This document shows positions 7,969 to 17,142 of a stretch of 64,000 nt of DNA, piece by piece. A program made the translations under genes and the position numbers. Position 1 is the stretch's first letter, and each line of letters starts with the position of its first letter. Under the pieces are notes generated by a model. It did not search any database. It saw nothing but the letters and a program-made list of their open reading frames with translations, and was not told the DNA's origin. Source of the DNA: Flavicella sediminum (lineage in GTDB: Bacteria; Bacteroidota; Bacteroidia; Flavobacteriales; Flavobacteriaceae); contig NZ_VDET01000007.1 of the NCBI RefSeq assembly GCF_006381105.1, positions 378,705 to 442,704 on the forward strand. Reading direction: 5' to 3'.

Positions 7969-9867
7969 TTACTTCACTTCTTCGAAATCTACGTCTTCAA
8001 CAGCATCTCCTTCAGCGTTAGCTTCTGGTTGTGCAGCTCCAGCCTCAGCTCCTCCCTGTGCTCCTTGAGCAGCAGCTTGGAATTCAGCAGCAGCTCCTTG
8101 CAAAGCTGTATTTAAAGCTTCAATAGCTGTATCGATACCTGTGATATCTTTAGCAGCATGTGCAGCTTTCAATTCAGTTAAAGCAGCATCAATTGGTGCT
8201 TTTTTATCTTCTGGAAGTTTTCCTTCTACTTCTTTCAATTGTTTTTCCGTTTGGAAAATCATTTGATCTGCAGTATTCAACTTTTCAGCAGTTTCTCTTG
8301 CAGCAGCATCAGCTTCTGCATTTGCTTCTGCATCTGCTTTCATTTTAGCAATATCTTCTTCTGACAATCCAGATGAAGCTTCAATCTTAATTTCTTGAGA
8401 TTTGTTGGTTGCTTTATCAATTGCAGATACTTTGATAATACCATTGGCATCAATATCAAAAACTACCTCAATTTGAGGAACTCCTCTTTGTGCTGGTGGA
8501 ATATCTGTTAATTGGAAACGACCAATCGTTTTATTATCTGCAGCCATTGCTCTTTCTCCTTGTAATACATGGATATCAACAGATGGTTGGTTGTCTACAG
8601 CTGTAGAGAACACTTGAGATTTTTTAGTTGGAATAGTTGTATTTGACTCAATTAATTTAGTAAATACATTCCCCATAGTTTCAATTCCTAAAGATAAAGG
8701 CGTAACGTCTAATAACAATACATCTTTTACATCTCCAGATAAAACTCCACCTTGAATAGCAGCTCCAATTGCAACTACTTCATCAGGATTCACACCTTTG
8801 TTAGGTTCTTTTCCGAAAAATGCTTTTACTCTTTCTTGAATCACAGGAATACGAGTAGAACCACCTACTAAAATTACTTCGTCAATTTCAGAAATATCTA
8901 AATCTGCATCCGCTAAAGCCTTTTTAACTGGCTCCATAGAACGGTTTACTAAATCAGCAGCTAATTGCTCAAATTTAGCACGTGTCAATGTTTTTACTAA
9001 ATGCTTAGGTCCTGAAGCAGTAGCAGTAACATAAGGTAAGTTAATTTCTGTTTGAGCAGAAGATGATAATTCAACTTTTGCTTTTTCAGCAGCTTCTTTT
9101 AAACGTTGTAAAGCCATTGGATCTAAACGTAAATCTACTTCCTCTTCTGTTTTGAAAGCATCTGCCAACCAGTCAATAATTACTTCGTCAAAGTCATCAC
9201 CACCTAAGTGTGTATCACCATTTGTAGACAATACTTCAAATACTCCTTCTCCAATCTCTAAGATTGAGATATCAAAAGTACCCCCACCTAAATCGTATAC
9301 TGCGATTTTTTGATCCGTTCCTTTTTTGTCGATACCATAAGCTAATGCCGCAGCAGTTGGCTCGTTGATAATTCTTTGTACTTTTAAACCTGCAATTTCA
9401 CCCGCTTCTTTTGTAGCTTGACGTTGTGCATCGTTAAAGTATGCTGGTACTGTAATTACAGCCTCAGTTACATCATGACCTAAATAATCTTCAGCAGTCT
9501 TCTTCATTTTTTGAAGCGTCATTGCAGAAATTTCTTGAGGAGTGTATAAACGTCCGTCAATATCTACTCTTGGCGTATCGTTGTCTCCTTTTACTACTTT
9601 GTAAGGTACTCTTCCTACTTCGTTAGAACATTCAGAAAACTTGTTCCCCATAAAACGTTTTACAGATGCAATCGTTTTTAACGGGTTTGTTACTGCTTGT
9701 CTTTTTGCAGGATCTCCAACTTTACGTTCTCCTCCTTCAACAAAGGCAACGATAGATGGTGTCGTTCTTTTTCCTTCTGCATTAGGGATTACAACTGGTT
9801 CGTTACCTTCCATTACGGCAACACAAGAGTTTGTAGTTCCTAAATCAATTCCAATAATCTTACTCAT
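7969..9867 (-). CDS. dnaK: Molecular chaperone DnaK (Hsp70)
   Basis: ATP-driven cytoplasmic chaperone that folds and holds client proteins with DnaJ and GrpE. The sequence begins [16 protein letters not shown], the Hsp70 phosphate-1 motif, continues with [14 protein letters not shown] and [10 protein letters not shown] in the ATPase domain, the linker [12 protein letters not shown] and a substrate domain ending in an acidic tail. About 632 residues is standard. I start at 9867 because the upstream 15 codons are not conserved and begin outside the signature. dnaJ and grpE are not adjacent. The upstream gap holds three TGACAG repeats (9974-10030) that may be regulatory. Confidence 0.98.
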   Translation of the reverse strand: MSKIIGIDLGTTNSCVAVMEGNEPVVIPNAEGKRTTPSIVAFVEGGERKVGDPAKRQAVTNPLKTIASVKRFMGNKFSECSNEVGRVPYKVVKGDNDTPRVDIDGRLYTPQEISAMTLQKMKKTAEDYLGHDVTEAVITVPAYFNDAQRQATKEAGEIAGLKVQRIINEPTAAALAYGIDKKGTDQKIAVYDLGGGTFDISILEIGEGVFEVLSTNGDTHLGGDDFDEVIIDWLADAFKTEEEVDLRLDPMALQRLKEAAEKAKVELSSSAQTEINLPYVTATASGPKHLVKTLTRAKFEQLAADLVNRSMEPVKKALADADLDISEIDEVILVGGSTRIPVIQERVKAFFGKEPNKGVNPDEVVAIGAAIQGGVLSGDVKDVLLLDVTPLSLGIETMGNVFTKLIESNTTIPTKKSQVFSTAVDNQPSVDIHVLQGERAMAADNKTIGRFQLTDIPPAQRGVPQIEVVFDIDANGIIKVSAIDKATNKSQEIKIEASSGLSEEDIAKMKADAEANAEADAAARETAEKLNTADQMIFQTEKQLKEVEGKLPEDKKAPIDAALTELKAAHAAKDITGIDTAIEALNTALQGAAAEFQAAAQGAQGGAEAGAAQPEANAEGDAVEDVDFEEVK

Positions 9868-10045
9868 AATATTTATATTTAATATTCTTATTTCAGTTTT
9901 ACAGAAACACAATAGTCAATTGTTGTGCCAATTAAAAAAGCGCTAGGAATTGTCATATTTTAAGATTATTTTGTGACAGTCTGACAGATTTCATCTTATG
10001 AATTCTAAAAATACGAGGTGAAACTGACAGAATCTGAATGTACCC

Positions 10046-10078
10046 TTGCTACAAGAATTGGCAGAAATTGTATTTTTG
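10046..10078 (+). promoter_or_regulatory. Promoter candidate for the GyrI-like gene
   Basis: TTG at 10046-10048 and TATTTTTG at 10071-10078 are separated by 22 nt, acceptable for Bacteroidota promoters. The predicted start of transcription is about 12 nt before the ATG at 10095, which supports that start. Confidence 0.45.
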
Positions 10079-10094
10079 TCAAAAAAAACAGCTT

Positions 10095-10580
10095 ATGACA
10101 ATCCCTACAATTCAAACATTCGACAAAAAAATTATTATCGGTAAAAAAACACGCATGTCATTGGTACAAAACAAAACGCAAAAGTTATGGCAATGCTTTA
10201 TGCCTAAACGAAACGAAATTGAAAACACCAAAGGCATTGAATTTTTCTCTATCGAAATTTATGACAATTTAGATTTTTTTAAAAACTTCAATCCCAACAA
10301 TCAATTTGAAAAATGGGCCGCAGTAGAAGTAACAAAGATTGGAAAATTTCCTTCCGATTTTGAGGTGCTTGAAACTATTGAAGGAGAATATGCCGTGTTT
10401 CATTATCATGGTGATGCTGCCAACGCTTTTAATTTTTATCAATATATTTATGGTGATTGGCTTCCAAATTCAAAATATATTTTAGACAAAAGGCCTCATT
10501 TTTCCATTATGGGAGCTGCCTACAAAAACAACGACCCAAATTCTGAAGAAGACATTTGTGTTCCTATTCGTTTAAAATAA
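10095..10580 (+). CDS. GyrI-like / AraC effector-binding domain protein
   Basis: A stand-alone GyrI-like small-molecule-binding domain of 161 residues, without a DNA-binding part. The family shows in WAAVEV at mid-protein, the EGEYAVFHYHG stretch, YGDWLPNSKY and a C-terminal DICVPI. Such proteins bind hydrophobic drugs or act as sensors. The start at 10095 fits the predicted promoter and the family N-terminus; an upstream in-frame extension lies across that promoter. It ends 3 nt from the end of the convergent ABC ATPase gene. Confidence 0.8.
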   Translation: MTIPTIQTFDKKIIIGKKTRMSLVQNKTQKLWQCFMPKRNEIENTKGIEFFSIEIYDNLDFFKNFNPNNQFEKWAAVEVTKIGKFPSDFEVLETIEGEYAVFHYHGDAANAFNFYQYIYGDWLPNSKYILDKRPHFSIMGAAYKNNDPNSEEDICVPIRLK

Positions 10581-10583
10581 ATA

Positions 10584-11828
10584 TTACAACTTAGCACCTA
10601 TAGAACCTTCAGTAGCTTCTTCTAACTTATAAGTGTGATCTGGTTCCAAACCTTTTTCCATGATATGCGAAACATAAATTATGGTGGTTCTGGTTTCTTT
10701 GGCAATTTTATTAATCAATGCCACAATTATGGCAATACTGTCTTTGTCTAAACCTGAAGTAGGCTCATCTAATATTAATAAAGGTGGATGTTTTACCATG
10801 GCTCTTGCAATTAACACCATACGTTGCTGACTCATAGTTAGCGTGCAAAAAGTTTTGTTCGCTAAGTCCGTTAATTGCATCAACTCCAACCACTCTTTCG
10901 CCAACTTTACATGAATGTCAAGTGGTTTTATATACAAGCCAATAGAATCATAAAAACCAGACAAAACCATGTGTAATACAGAATGTCTTCGATTAAATAA
11001 CTCCGTAATGTTTGGCGTAAAATAACCGATTTTCTGTTTTATTTCCCAAACATTTTCTTCCGTTCCTTTAAGCTTATCGAACAATACAATGTTTTGTCCA
11101 TAAGCTTTGTGACTGTCTCCAGTAATTAAAGAAAGTAAAGTAGTTTTTCCTGTTCCATTTGCACCTATCAATTGCCAAAATTCACCTAGTTTTATTTCCC
11201 ATGAAATATTTCCAAGGACTTTCTTTTCGTAAAAACTTACCGACACATCTTGTAATTTCACAAAAGTGTTATAGGCATAGGCATATTTGGTGGTTGTTTT
11301 AGGAATTGAAAAATCATCAAATATTTTAGTTTTCTCTTCAAAAAAACTTTCTATTGCTTTTTTATAAGGAACAATGTCTTTCGCATTTTCAACGACAAAA
11401 AAATCTTTTATAAAGGGTAACAATTCGTCCTGACGAGCAACCACTTGTATGATGGAAATTTTCTTAGCAGCTTCCATCAAAAGCGCTTCAATTAACTTTC
11501 TATTCTCTACATCTAAATTGTCGAATACATTTTCTACAATTAAAAACTTAGAATCCAACGATAATAAATATTGTAAAAGTGCTCTTTTTCTTTCTCCACT
11601 AGACATGGAGCGCAAGGACTGTCCATTCTTTACTTCAAAAATAGAAACATCTCTTTTTACTTCATCTTCAATTAGGTGTTTTAATGTTGCAAGAGAATAG
11701 GTCAATAAAGTTCTTTTATAACCCGTGGTAGGCTCCATGTAGCCTTGTTGCACCAAAAAACTGGTCAAATCGATGACTGATTTTTGACTTTTTAAAATGG
11801 CAACATGTTGTATTTCTTGTAAAGACAT
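10584..11828 (-). CDS. ABC ATPase, ModF-like, with incomplete first nucleotide-binding domain
   Basis: A soluble tandem ABC-ATPase resembling ModF/PhrA. The second half (about residues 190-410) is complete: Walker A GANGTGKTT, a degenerate signature LTMSQQ and Walker B LLILDEPTSGLD. The first half (about 1-180) has a signature-like SSGERKRALLQYL and a degenerate Walker B (FLIVENVFDNLD) but no Walker A, because the protein begins too late to include one. No membrane partner is adjacent, so it is not an ordinary transporter subunit. The gene is followed upstream by DUF2809 and yaaA on the same strand (7-nt gap), suggesting one operon. Confidence 0.82.
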   Translation of the reverse strand: MSLQEIQHVAILKSQKSVIDLTSFLVQQGYMEPTTGYKRTLLTYSLATLKHLIEDEVKRDVSIFEVKNGQSLRSMSSGERKRALLQYLLSLDSKFLIVENVFDNLDVENRKLIEALLMEAAKKISIIQVVARQDELLPFIKDFFVVENAKDIVPYKKAIESFFEEKTKIFDDFSIPKTTTKYAYAYNTFVKLQDVSVSFYEKKVLGNISWEIKLGEFWQLIGANGTGKTTLLSLITGDSHKAYGQNIVLFDKLKGTEENVWEIKQKIGYFTPNITELFNRRHSVLHMVLSGFYDSIGLYIKPLDIHVKLAKEWLELMQLTDLANKTFCTLTMSQQRMVLIARAMVKHPPLLILDEPTSGLDKDSIAIIVALINKIAKETRTTIIYVSHIMEKGLEPDHTYKLEEATEGSIGAKL

Positions 11829-11835
11829 ACCTAAT

Positions 11836-12201
11836 TTAATTTATTATTTTTCTGTCAAAATAGCTGCTTATAAAAATTCCTAAGGAATACGCTAGCAAAT
11901 CCAAAGGATCAAAATTGGCACCTAAAACCACATGTCCAAAACTTCCTTTCGAGAAACCTAATACTTCAGCCAATTTAAAATATTGTGAAAATTCTACTAG
12001 AAAAGCAAAGAGCAAAACGCCTATACTTACATAAAACCCTTTTCCTGTATAAAAAATTCGAGCCAAAGAAAACAATAAAATAACCGACAATACATCTCCA
12101 ACAAATGGACGTATAAATCGGTCGTGAATCGTTAGAGCTATGAGAATTTCTATCAATAACAAAACGAGAGAAATAAAAAGATAGCTTTTATTGAATTTCA
12201 T
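11836..12201 (-). CDS. DUF2809 family small membrane protein
   Basis: A 121-residue integral membrane protein with four hydrophobic segments. The pattern FIRPFVGDVLSVILLF followed by VEFSQYF and GANFDPLDLLAYSLGI is typical of DUF2809, a family of unknown function. It lies between yaaA (21 nt away) and the ABC ATPase (7 nt away) on one strand. No specific role can be inferred. Confidence 0.8.
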   Translation of the reverse strand: MKFNKSYLFISLVLLLIEILIALTIHDRFIRPFVGDVLSVILLFSLARIFYTGKGFYVSIGVLLFAFLVEFSQYFKLAEVLGFSKGSFGHVVLGANFDPLDLLAYSLGIFISSYFDRKIIN

Positions 12202-12222
12202 TCTTTACTTAAATCAAATTTC

Positions 12223-12981
12223 TTAACGAACAAACACAAATTCACTTTCCGAAGAAAGTTCTTCATTGTATTCGTAATTCCCGTAATTAAATCCTTTCAA
12301 AGATTCCGCATCATTGATATCGTTATCAATAATATAACGTACCATCATACCCCGCGCCTTTTTCGCGAAAAATGAAATTATTTTTAATTTTCCGTTTTTA
12401 TAATCTTTGAAGTGTGGTGTAATTATAGGAGCATTGATCAACTTTGGTTTTACAACTTTATAATATTCTGTACTTGCCAAATTCACCAATACCTCTCCTT
12501 CTTCTAGCTCTGCATTTATCGCCTCAGTAACTTTGTTGTCCCAAAATTGGTACAGATTGTCATTTCTTCCAACTTTTAATTTGGTGCCCATTTCCAAACG
12601 GTAGGCCTGCATTAAATCGAAAGGTTTTAAAATTCCGTACAAACCTGACAAAATTCTTAGCTTGTCTTGTAATTGATCTAATTTTTCTTCAGGAATGGTA
12701 TAGGCATCTAAGCCCAAATACACATCTCCTTTAAACATATAGACGGCTTGCCGTGCATTTTCTTTGGTAAAAGGTAAGGACCAATCTTGATTTCTTTGCC
12801 AATTCAATTCGCCCAAATTTTCAGAAATACTCATTAATTCTGACAATTTTTTAGGGGATTTTTTTCGCAGTACCTCTGACAGTTTTTGAGAATCTTCTAA
12901 AAACTGTGCATCGCTATAACGACTTGTTGGTATTGGAGTTTCTAAATCCAATGATTTGGCTGGTGAAATTACTATTTTCAT
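12223..12981 (-). CDS. yaaA: Peroxide stress protein YaaA
   Basis: A DUF328/UPF0246 protein; in Escherichia coli YaaA lowers intracellular free iron and limits Fenton damage during peroxide stress. The N-terminus MKIVISPAKSLD and later segments LYGILKPFDLMQAYRLEMG and FFAKKARGMMVRYI are family hallmarks. Length 252 is normal and the start at 12981 is the conserved one. It leads a minus-strand group with DUF2809 and the ABC ATPase. Confidence 0.95.
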   Translation of the reverse strand: MKIVISPAKSLDLETPIPTSRYSDAQFLEDSQKLSEVLRKKSPKKLSELMSISENLGELNWQRNQDWSLPFTKENARQAVYMFKGDVYLGLDAYTIPEEKLDQLQDKLRILSGLYGILKPFDLMQAYRLEMGTKLKVGRNDNLYQFWDNKVTEAINAELEEGEVLVNLASTEYYKVVKPKLINAPIITPHFKDYKNGKLKIISFFAKKARGMMVRYIIDNDINDAESLKGFNYGNYEYNEELSSESEFVFVR

Positions 12982-13043
12982 GATATTATACTTTTACTAA
13001 AGTAGTTTGCTATTTTCTATTTTACTTGCTCCTTAACAGACGT

Positions 13044-14099
13044 CTAATGCTCTTCTTTTGCATTAATTGTATAAGCTCTCCAACGTTCCAATGCTGTTGT
13101 AATATCTTCAGGAATTTCTGAATCAAAGCGCATCATTTCATTGGTTACAGGATGAATAAATCCTAAAGTCTTAGCATGCAATGCTTGTCTAGGTAAAGCT
13201 TTAAACGTATTTTCTACAAACTGTTTGTATTTGGTAAATGTGGTCCCCTTTAAAACTGCATCACCACCATAACGGGCATCGTTAAACAAGGTGTGACCTA
13301 TATATCTAAAATGGGCTCTAATTTGATGTGTTCTTCCCGTTTCCAACCTGCACTCTACTAAAGTTACATAGTTAAAACGTTCAATTACTTTGTAATGCGA
13401 AACGGCAGGTTTTCCGAAATCTGCATCTGGAAAAACAGACATTTGCAATCTATTCTTTAAACTTCTTCCAATATTTCCTTCAATGGTTCCTTCATCTTCC
13501 ACAACATTTCCCCAAACAAGGGCATGGTATACACGTTCCGTACTTTTGTCGAAAAATTGTTTTGCCAAATGTGTCATGGCCTGCTCTGTTTTTGCCACCA
13601 CTAATAAACCACTGGTATCTTTATCAATTCGATGTACCAAACCAGGTCGTTCATTACTGTTTTTTGGTAAATTTTCTATATGATGAATCAAACCATTGAC
13701 AAGTGTTCCTGAATAATTTCCATGTCCTGGATGCACCACCATACCGGCAGGTTTATTAACAACCATTAAAGTATCATCTTCATAAACCACATTGATTGGT
13801 ATGTCTTCTGCTACCAATAAATTTTCATGCGGTGGATGTTCCAATACAACACGTATGACATCTTTTGCTTTTACTTTGTAACTCGATTTAACAGCAACAT
13901 CATTGGCCAATATATTTCCATTTTTTGCTGCTTCTTGAATTTTATTTCTAGTGGCATTTTCGATAAAATTCATTAAAAATTTATCCACACGTAAAGGTAC
14001 TTGCCCATCACTAGCTACAAATCTAAAATGCTCATATAAATCATCCTGCTCTAACTCCTCTGCTCCTTGTTCTTCTATCATTTTCTTATCGTTTACCAT
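13044..14099 (-). CDS. RluA/RluD-family 23S rRNA pseudouridine synthase
   Basis: Converts specific uridines to pseudouridine in structured RNA, most likely 23S rRNA helix 69 as in RluD. An S4 RNA-binding domain occupies about residues 30-95, followed by the catalytic domain with GLVHRIDKDTSGLLVVAKT, where the Asp of HRIDKDTSG is catalytic, and the RTHQIRAHF motif. Length 351 fits. It overlaps the 3' end of the PASTA gene by 14 nt, so they are co-translated. A PASTA-rluD-ddl-coaD neighbourhood is, to my knowledge, common in Flavobacteriia. Confidence 0.93.
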   Translation of the reverse strand: MVNDKKMIEEQGAEELEQDDLYEHFRFVASDGQVPLRVDKFLMNFIENATRNKIQEAAKNGNILANDVAVKSSYKVKAKDVIRVVLEHPPHENLLVAEDIPINVVYEDDTLMVVNKPAGMVVHPGHGNYSGTLVNGLIHHIENLPKNSNERPGLVHRIDKDTSGLLVVAKTEQAMTHLAKQFFDKSTERVYHALVWGNVVEDEGTIEGNIGRSLKNRLQMSVFPDADFGKPAVSHYKVIERFNYVTLVECRLETGRTHQIRAHFRYIGHTLFNDARYGGDAVLKGTTFTKYKQFVENTFKALPRQALHAKTLGFIHPVTNEMMRFDSEIPEDITTALERWRAYTINAKEEH

Positions 14100-14637
14100 T
14101 ACCTAACACCAAATCTATAACCGATTTTTTAGGTAGTTTATCTCCTTTATTAATTTCCTTTCCTTTGAATTTCAATTTTCGAACCACATCTTTTCCTAAA
14201 TCTTGAATATAAGAATAGTCTCCAATTACAAATCCAACAGCTCTTAACTGCGCTTCCACTTCATTTTTAGTCTTCCCGTAAAAATCTACAATATGTACAT
14301 CGCCATATTTTGATGGATTCAATGTTAAATATATTTTTCTGTTTTCTTTTACAAATTCTCCTTCAGTAGGACTTTGTTCTATCACTGATTTTCCTGGGTA
14401 ATTTGGATTAAAACTAGCTGAATCTATCACTTCATAACGAAGGTTTAGTTCTTTTAAAACAGTTTCAACTTTTGAAAACTCCATTTTAGACAAGTCTGGA
14501 ACTTGAATTTTTTGATCATGATTTGTGGTTACAAACAACCAATTTGACAGTGCAAAAAAGCCTCCAACAACTATAACAGCAACGATTACTAACTGCATTA
14601 TAAATTGCTTACTAACGATAAATTTTATAAAACTCAT
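14086..14637 (-). CDS. PASTA-domain membrane protein without kinase domain
   Basis: A single-pass inner-membrane protein: a short cytoplasmic N-terminus, one hydrophobic segment at about residues 12-34, then a periplasmic part with two to three PASTA repeats (first at VPDLSKMEFSKVETVLKELN, then VHIVDFYGKTKNEVEAQLRAVG). PASTA domains bind peptidoglycan fragments in Ser/Thr kinases and PBPs; here there is no enzymatic domain, so a structural or sensing role near cell-wall synthesis is only inferred. I start at the ATG at 14637: the longer reading from a TTG at 14658 would begin inside the predicted -7 box TATCTTTG. Confidence 0.85.
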   Translation of the reverse strand: MSFIKFIVSKQFIMQLVIVAVIVVGGFFALSNWLFVTTNHDQKIQVPDLSKMEFSKVETVLKELNLRYEVIDSASFNPNYPGKSVIEQSPTEGEFVKENRKIYLTLNPSKYGDVHIVDFYGKTKNEVEAQLRAVGFVIGDYSYIQDLGKDVVRKLKFKGKEINKGDKLPKKSVIDLVLGNGKR

Positions 14638-14655
14638 TTTTGATTCAATTTTGAA

Positions 14656-14663
14656 CAAAGATA
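14656..14663 (-). promoter_or_regulatory. TAnnTTTG -7 element of the PASTA-rluD operon
   Basis: On the minus strand the sequence reads TATCTTTG, ending 18 nt before the ATG at 14637. It faces the ddl promoter in the same 92-bp divergent gap. No convincing -33 TTG is seen. Confidence 0.45.
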
Positions 14664-14676
14664 TAAAACGAATAGG

Positions 14677-14706
14677 TTCACTTTTAATTTATATTTGATA
14701 TTTTTG
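14677..14706 (+). promoter_or_regulatory. Promoter candidate of ddl
   Basis: TATTTTTG at 14699-14706 has a TTC 19 nt upstream at 14677-14679; an overlapping TATATTTG at 14690-14697 is an alternative. Either gives a leader of roughly 18-28 nt before the ddl ATG. Confidence 0.45.
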
Positions 14707-14729
14707 AAACACAAATTTAGCACAACAAA

Positions 14730-15698
14730 ATGAAGAAAAATATTGCCGTAATCATGGGAGGTTACTCTTCGGAGTACAAAATTTCTATAAAAAGTGGAAA
14801 TGTCGTATTTCAACACATTGACAAAAACAAATACAATGTTTATTGTGTTCATATTTTAGAAGAGAAATGGGTTGTTTTGATTGATGATATTGAATATGCA
14901 ATAAACAAGCATGATTTTTCAGCTAAAATTAATGAGCAGACTTTAACTTTTGACTATATATTCAATGTCATTCATGGTACACCTGGTGAGGATGGTGCTA
15001 TTTTAGCTTATTTTGATTTATTGAAAATTCCGTACAGCTCTGCTCCTTTTTATCAAATGGCCTTAACTTTTAACAAAAGAGATTGTTTAAGTGTTGCGAA
15101 GAACTATGGAATTCATACCGCCATTTCTTATTATTTAAATGAAGGCGACAGCTATAATATTGAAGAAATTATTGAAAAAGTAGGCCTACCGTGTTTTGTA
15201 AAACCAAACAATGCAGGTTCTAGTTTTGGTATTTCTAAAGTACATAGCATTGAAGATTTTTTACCGGCATTAACTACCGCTTTTAATGAAGATTCAGAAA
15301 TTCTAATAGAATCTTTTCTTAACGGAACGGAAGTTTCTGTAGGTGTCATTCAATATAAAGGTGAAATTAAGGTATTGCCAATTACAGAAATTGTTTCAGA
15401 AAATGATTTCTTTGACTATGAAGCTAAATATTTAGGAAAATCTAAAGAAATTACACCTGCCCGACTTTCAGCCGCACAAGAAGAAAATGTAACGAAGGCA
15501 GCCAAACATATATACAAATCATTAAATATGCGTGGATTTTCTAGGTCTGAATTTATTTTTATAGGAGATATTCCTTATTTTTTAGAAATGAATACAGTTC
15601 CAGGAATGACAGAAGCAAGTTTACTTCCACAACAAGCAGAAATTGCAGGAATTTCATTAGCCGATTTATTAACGGACACCATTGAACGAAGCTTTTAA
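14730..15698 (+). CDS. ddl: D-alanine--D-alanine ligase
   Basis: Joins two D-alanines with ATP for the peptidoglycan precursor stem peptide. The protein opens with IAVIMGGYSSEYKIS, the Ddl N-terminal motif, contains the ATP-grasp stretch PCFVKPNNAGSSFGISKV and ends with the metal-binding segment FLEMNTVPGMTEASLLPQQ. Length 322 is typical. It is divergent from the PASTA gene and is followed 12 nt later by a membrane hydroxylase-type gene and coaD, all on one strand. Confidence 0.97.
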   Translation: MKKNIAVIMGGYSSEYKISIKSGNVVFQHIDKNKYNVYCVHILEEKWVVLIDDIEYAINKHDFSAKINEQTLTFDYIFNVIHGTPGEDGAILAYFDLLKIPYSSAPFYQMALTFNKRDCLSVAKNYGIHTAISYYLNEGDSYNIEEIIEKVGLPCFVKPNNAGSSFGISKVHSIEDFLPALTTAFNEDSEILIESFLNGTEVSVGVIQYKGEIKVLPITEIVSENDFFDYEAKYLGKSKEITPARLSAAQEENVTKAAKHIYKSLNMRGFSRSEFIFIGDIPYFLEMNTVPGMTEASLLPQQAEIAGISLADLLTDTIERSF

Positions 15699-15710
15699 AA
15701 AAACAGATCC

Positions 15711-16607
15711 ATGAAGACTTATATTGACATATTTCGCAATGAATTTTTCGGCATGACTTCATGGGTATGGAATCAAATTACCTTTCAAGAGCTTTGGTAC
15801 CAAAATTATTTTTATGGCCTAATCGCCATTTCTTTAGTTGTTTGGGTTTTAGAAATTCTTTTTCCTTGGAGAAAAGAACAAGCTATTATAAGAAAAGATT
15901 TTTGGCTAGATGTTTTCTATATGTTCTTCAACTTTTTCGCTTTTAGTATTTTTATATACGGCTTCTATGGAATTATACAACATAGCGCTTCAAGCATTGG
16001 CTTTAATTTAAATTCGATCACCTTAATTGATATAAAAAAACTTCCGCTTGGCTATGGACTTTTGGTGTTTTTTATATTAAACGACTTTGTACAATGGCTT
16101 ACGCATGTGCTCTTGCATCGTTTTGATTTTTTGTGGCAATTCCACAAGGTACATCATTCGGTAGAAGAAATGGGCTTTGCTGCGCATTTACGCTACCATT
16201 GGATGGAGAATTTATTTTACAAACCCCTAAAAACATTGATTGTTATGTTTCTTGGTGGTTTTGAACCAGATATGGCTTTTGCTATTCATTTTTTATCCAT
16301 ACTAATTGGTCATTTAAACCATGCCAACTTAAAAATCACTTGGGGACCTTTGAAGTATATTTTCAACAATCCGGTAATGCATTTGTACCATCATGCAAAA
16401 GCGCTTCCTAAAAATAGATTTTATGGAGTCAATTTTGGGATTTCTTTAAGCCTGTGGGATTATTTATTTAAAACAAACTATATACCCCAATCAGAAGATG
16501 GAACAATTGAACTTGGATTTGATGAAGTAGAAAACTTTCCTAAAAAATTTCTTCAACAAATCACCTACGGTTTTACTAAAAATGCATCCAATCAAAATCA
16601 CAAGTAA
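15711..16607 (+). CDS. Sterol desaturase / fatty acid hydroxylase superfamily protein
   Basis: An integral membrane di-iron enzyme. Histidine clusters HVLLH and HKVHHS in the middle and HLYHH near residue 222, arranged around four hydrophobic segments, are the metal ligands of this superfamily, which hydroxylates or desaturates lipids. Length 298 is typical of bacterial members. The substrate is unknown; in Flavobacteria hydroxylation of a fatty acid, carotenoid or ornithine lipid would all be plausible. It sits 12 nt after ddl and 44 nt before coaD, so probably shares their transcript. Confidence 0.87.
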   Translation: MKTYIDIFRNEFFGMTSWVWNQITFQELWYQNYFYGLIAISLVVWVLEILFPWRKEQAIIRKDFWLDVFYMFFNFFAFSIFIYGFYGIIQHSASSIGFNLNSITLIDIKKLPLGYGLLVFFILNDFVQWLTHVLLHRFDFLWQFHKVHHSVEEMGFAAHLRYHWMENLFYKPLKTLIVMFLGGFEPDMAFAIHFLSILIGHLNHANLKITWGPLKYIFNNPVMHLYHHAKALPKNRFYGVNFGISLSLWDYLFKTNYIPQSEDGTIELGFDEVENFPKKFLQQITYGFTKNASNQNHK

Positions 16608-16651
16608 ATTTCCGTATATTACTACTCTATTTGAGATTCAAACAAGATATT

Positions 16652-17101
16652 ATGAAAAAAGCAGTTTTTCCAGGTTCCTTTGACCCAATTACCTTAGGCC
16701 ATGTTGACATAATCAACCGCGCCATTCCTTTGTTTGACGAAATTGTCATTGCTATTGGTGTCAATGCGGATAAGCGTTATATGTTTACTTTGGAAGAGCG
16801 CATTGAATTCATAAAAAAAACCTACGCACACGAACCGAAAATTTCTATACAAAGCTATAGCGGACTTACCGTAGATTATTGTAAATCTATAGATTCGAGT
16901 TTTATTTTAAGAGGATTGAGAAACCCAGCCGATTTTGAATTCGAAAAAGCCATTGCCATTACCAACAGAAAATTATCGGGTATAGAAACGGTTTTCCTAT
17001 TGACCAGTGCAGAAACTTCTTTTATAAGTTCTAGTATTGTAAGAGATATTCTAAAAAACAAAGGAGATGCTTCTATTTTAATTCCTAAAGGAATATTATA
17101 G
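16652..17101 (+). CDS. coaD: Phosphopantetheine adenylyltransferase
   Basis: Catalyses the fourth step of coenzyme A synthesis, transferring AMP from ATP to 4'-phosphopantetheine. FPGSFDPITLGHVDI at the N-terminus holds the nucleotidyltransferase T-x-G-H motif, and FISSSIVRDI near residue 127 matches the C-terminal ISSSxxR motif. About 149 residues. I use the ATG at 16652; a longer reading from a TTG at 16631 adds seven non-conserved residues. Confidence 0.96.
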   Translation: MKKAVFPGSFDPITLGHVDIINRAIPLFDEIVIAIGVNADKRYMFTLEERIEFIKKTYAHEPKISIQSYSGLTVDYCKSIDSSFILRGLRNPADFEFEKAIAITNRKLSGIETVFLLTSAETSFISSSIVRDILKNKGDASILIPKGIL

Positions 17102-17142
17102 TGACAAATACACTTTTCAATTAAAGTACAAAAGTGAGTACC

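Noticed and set aside
17108-17136. Terminator after coaD
   Set aside because: CACTTTT and AAAAGTG can pair over a 12-nt loop, but the 7-bp A/T-rich stem is too weak to call.
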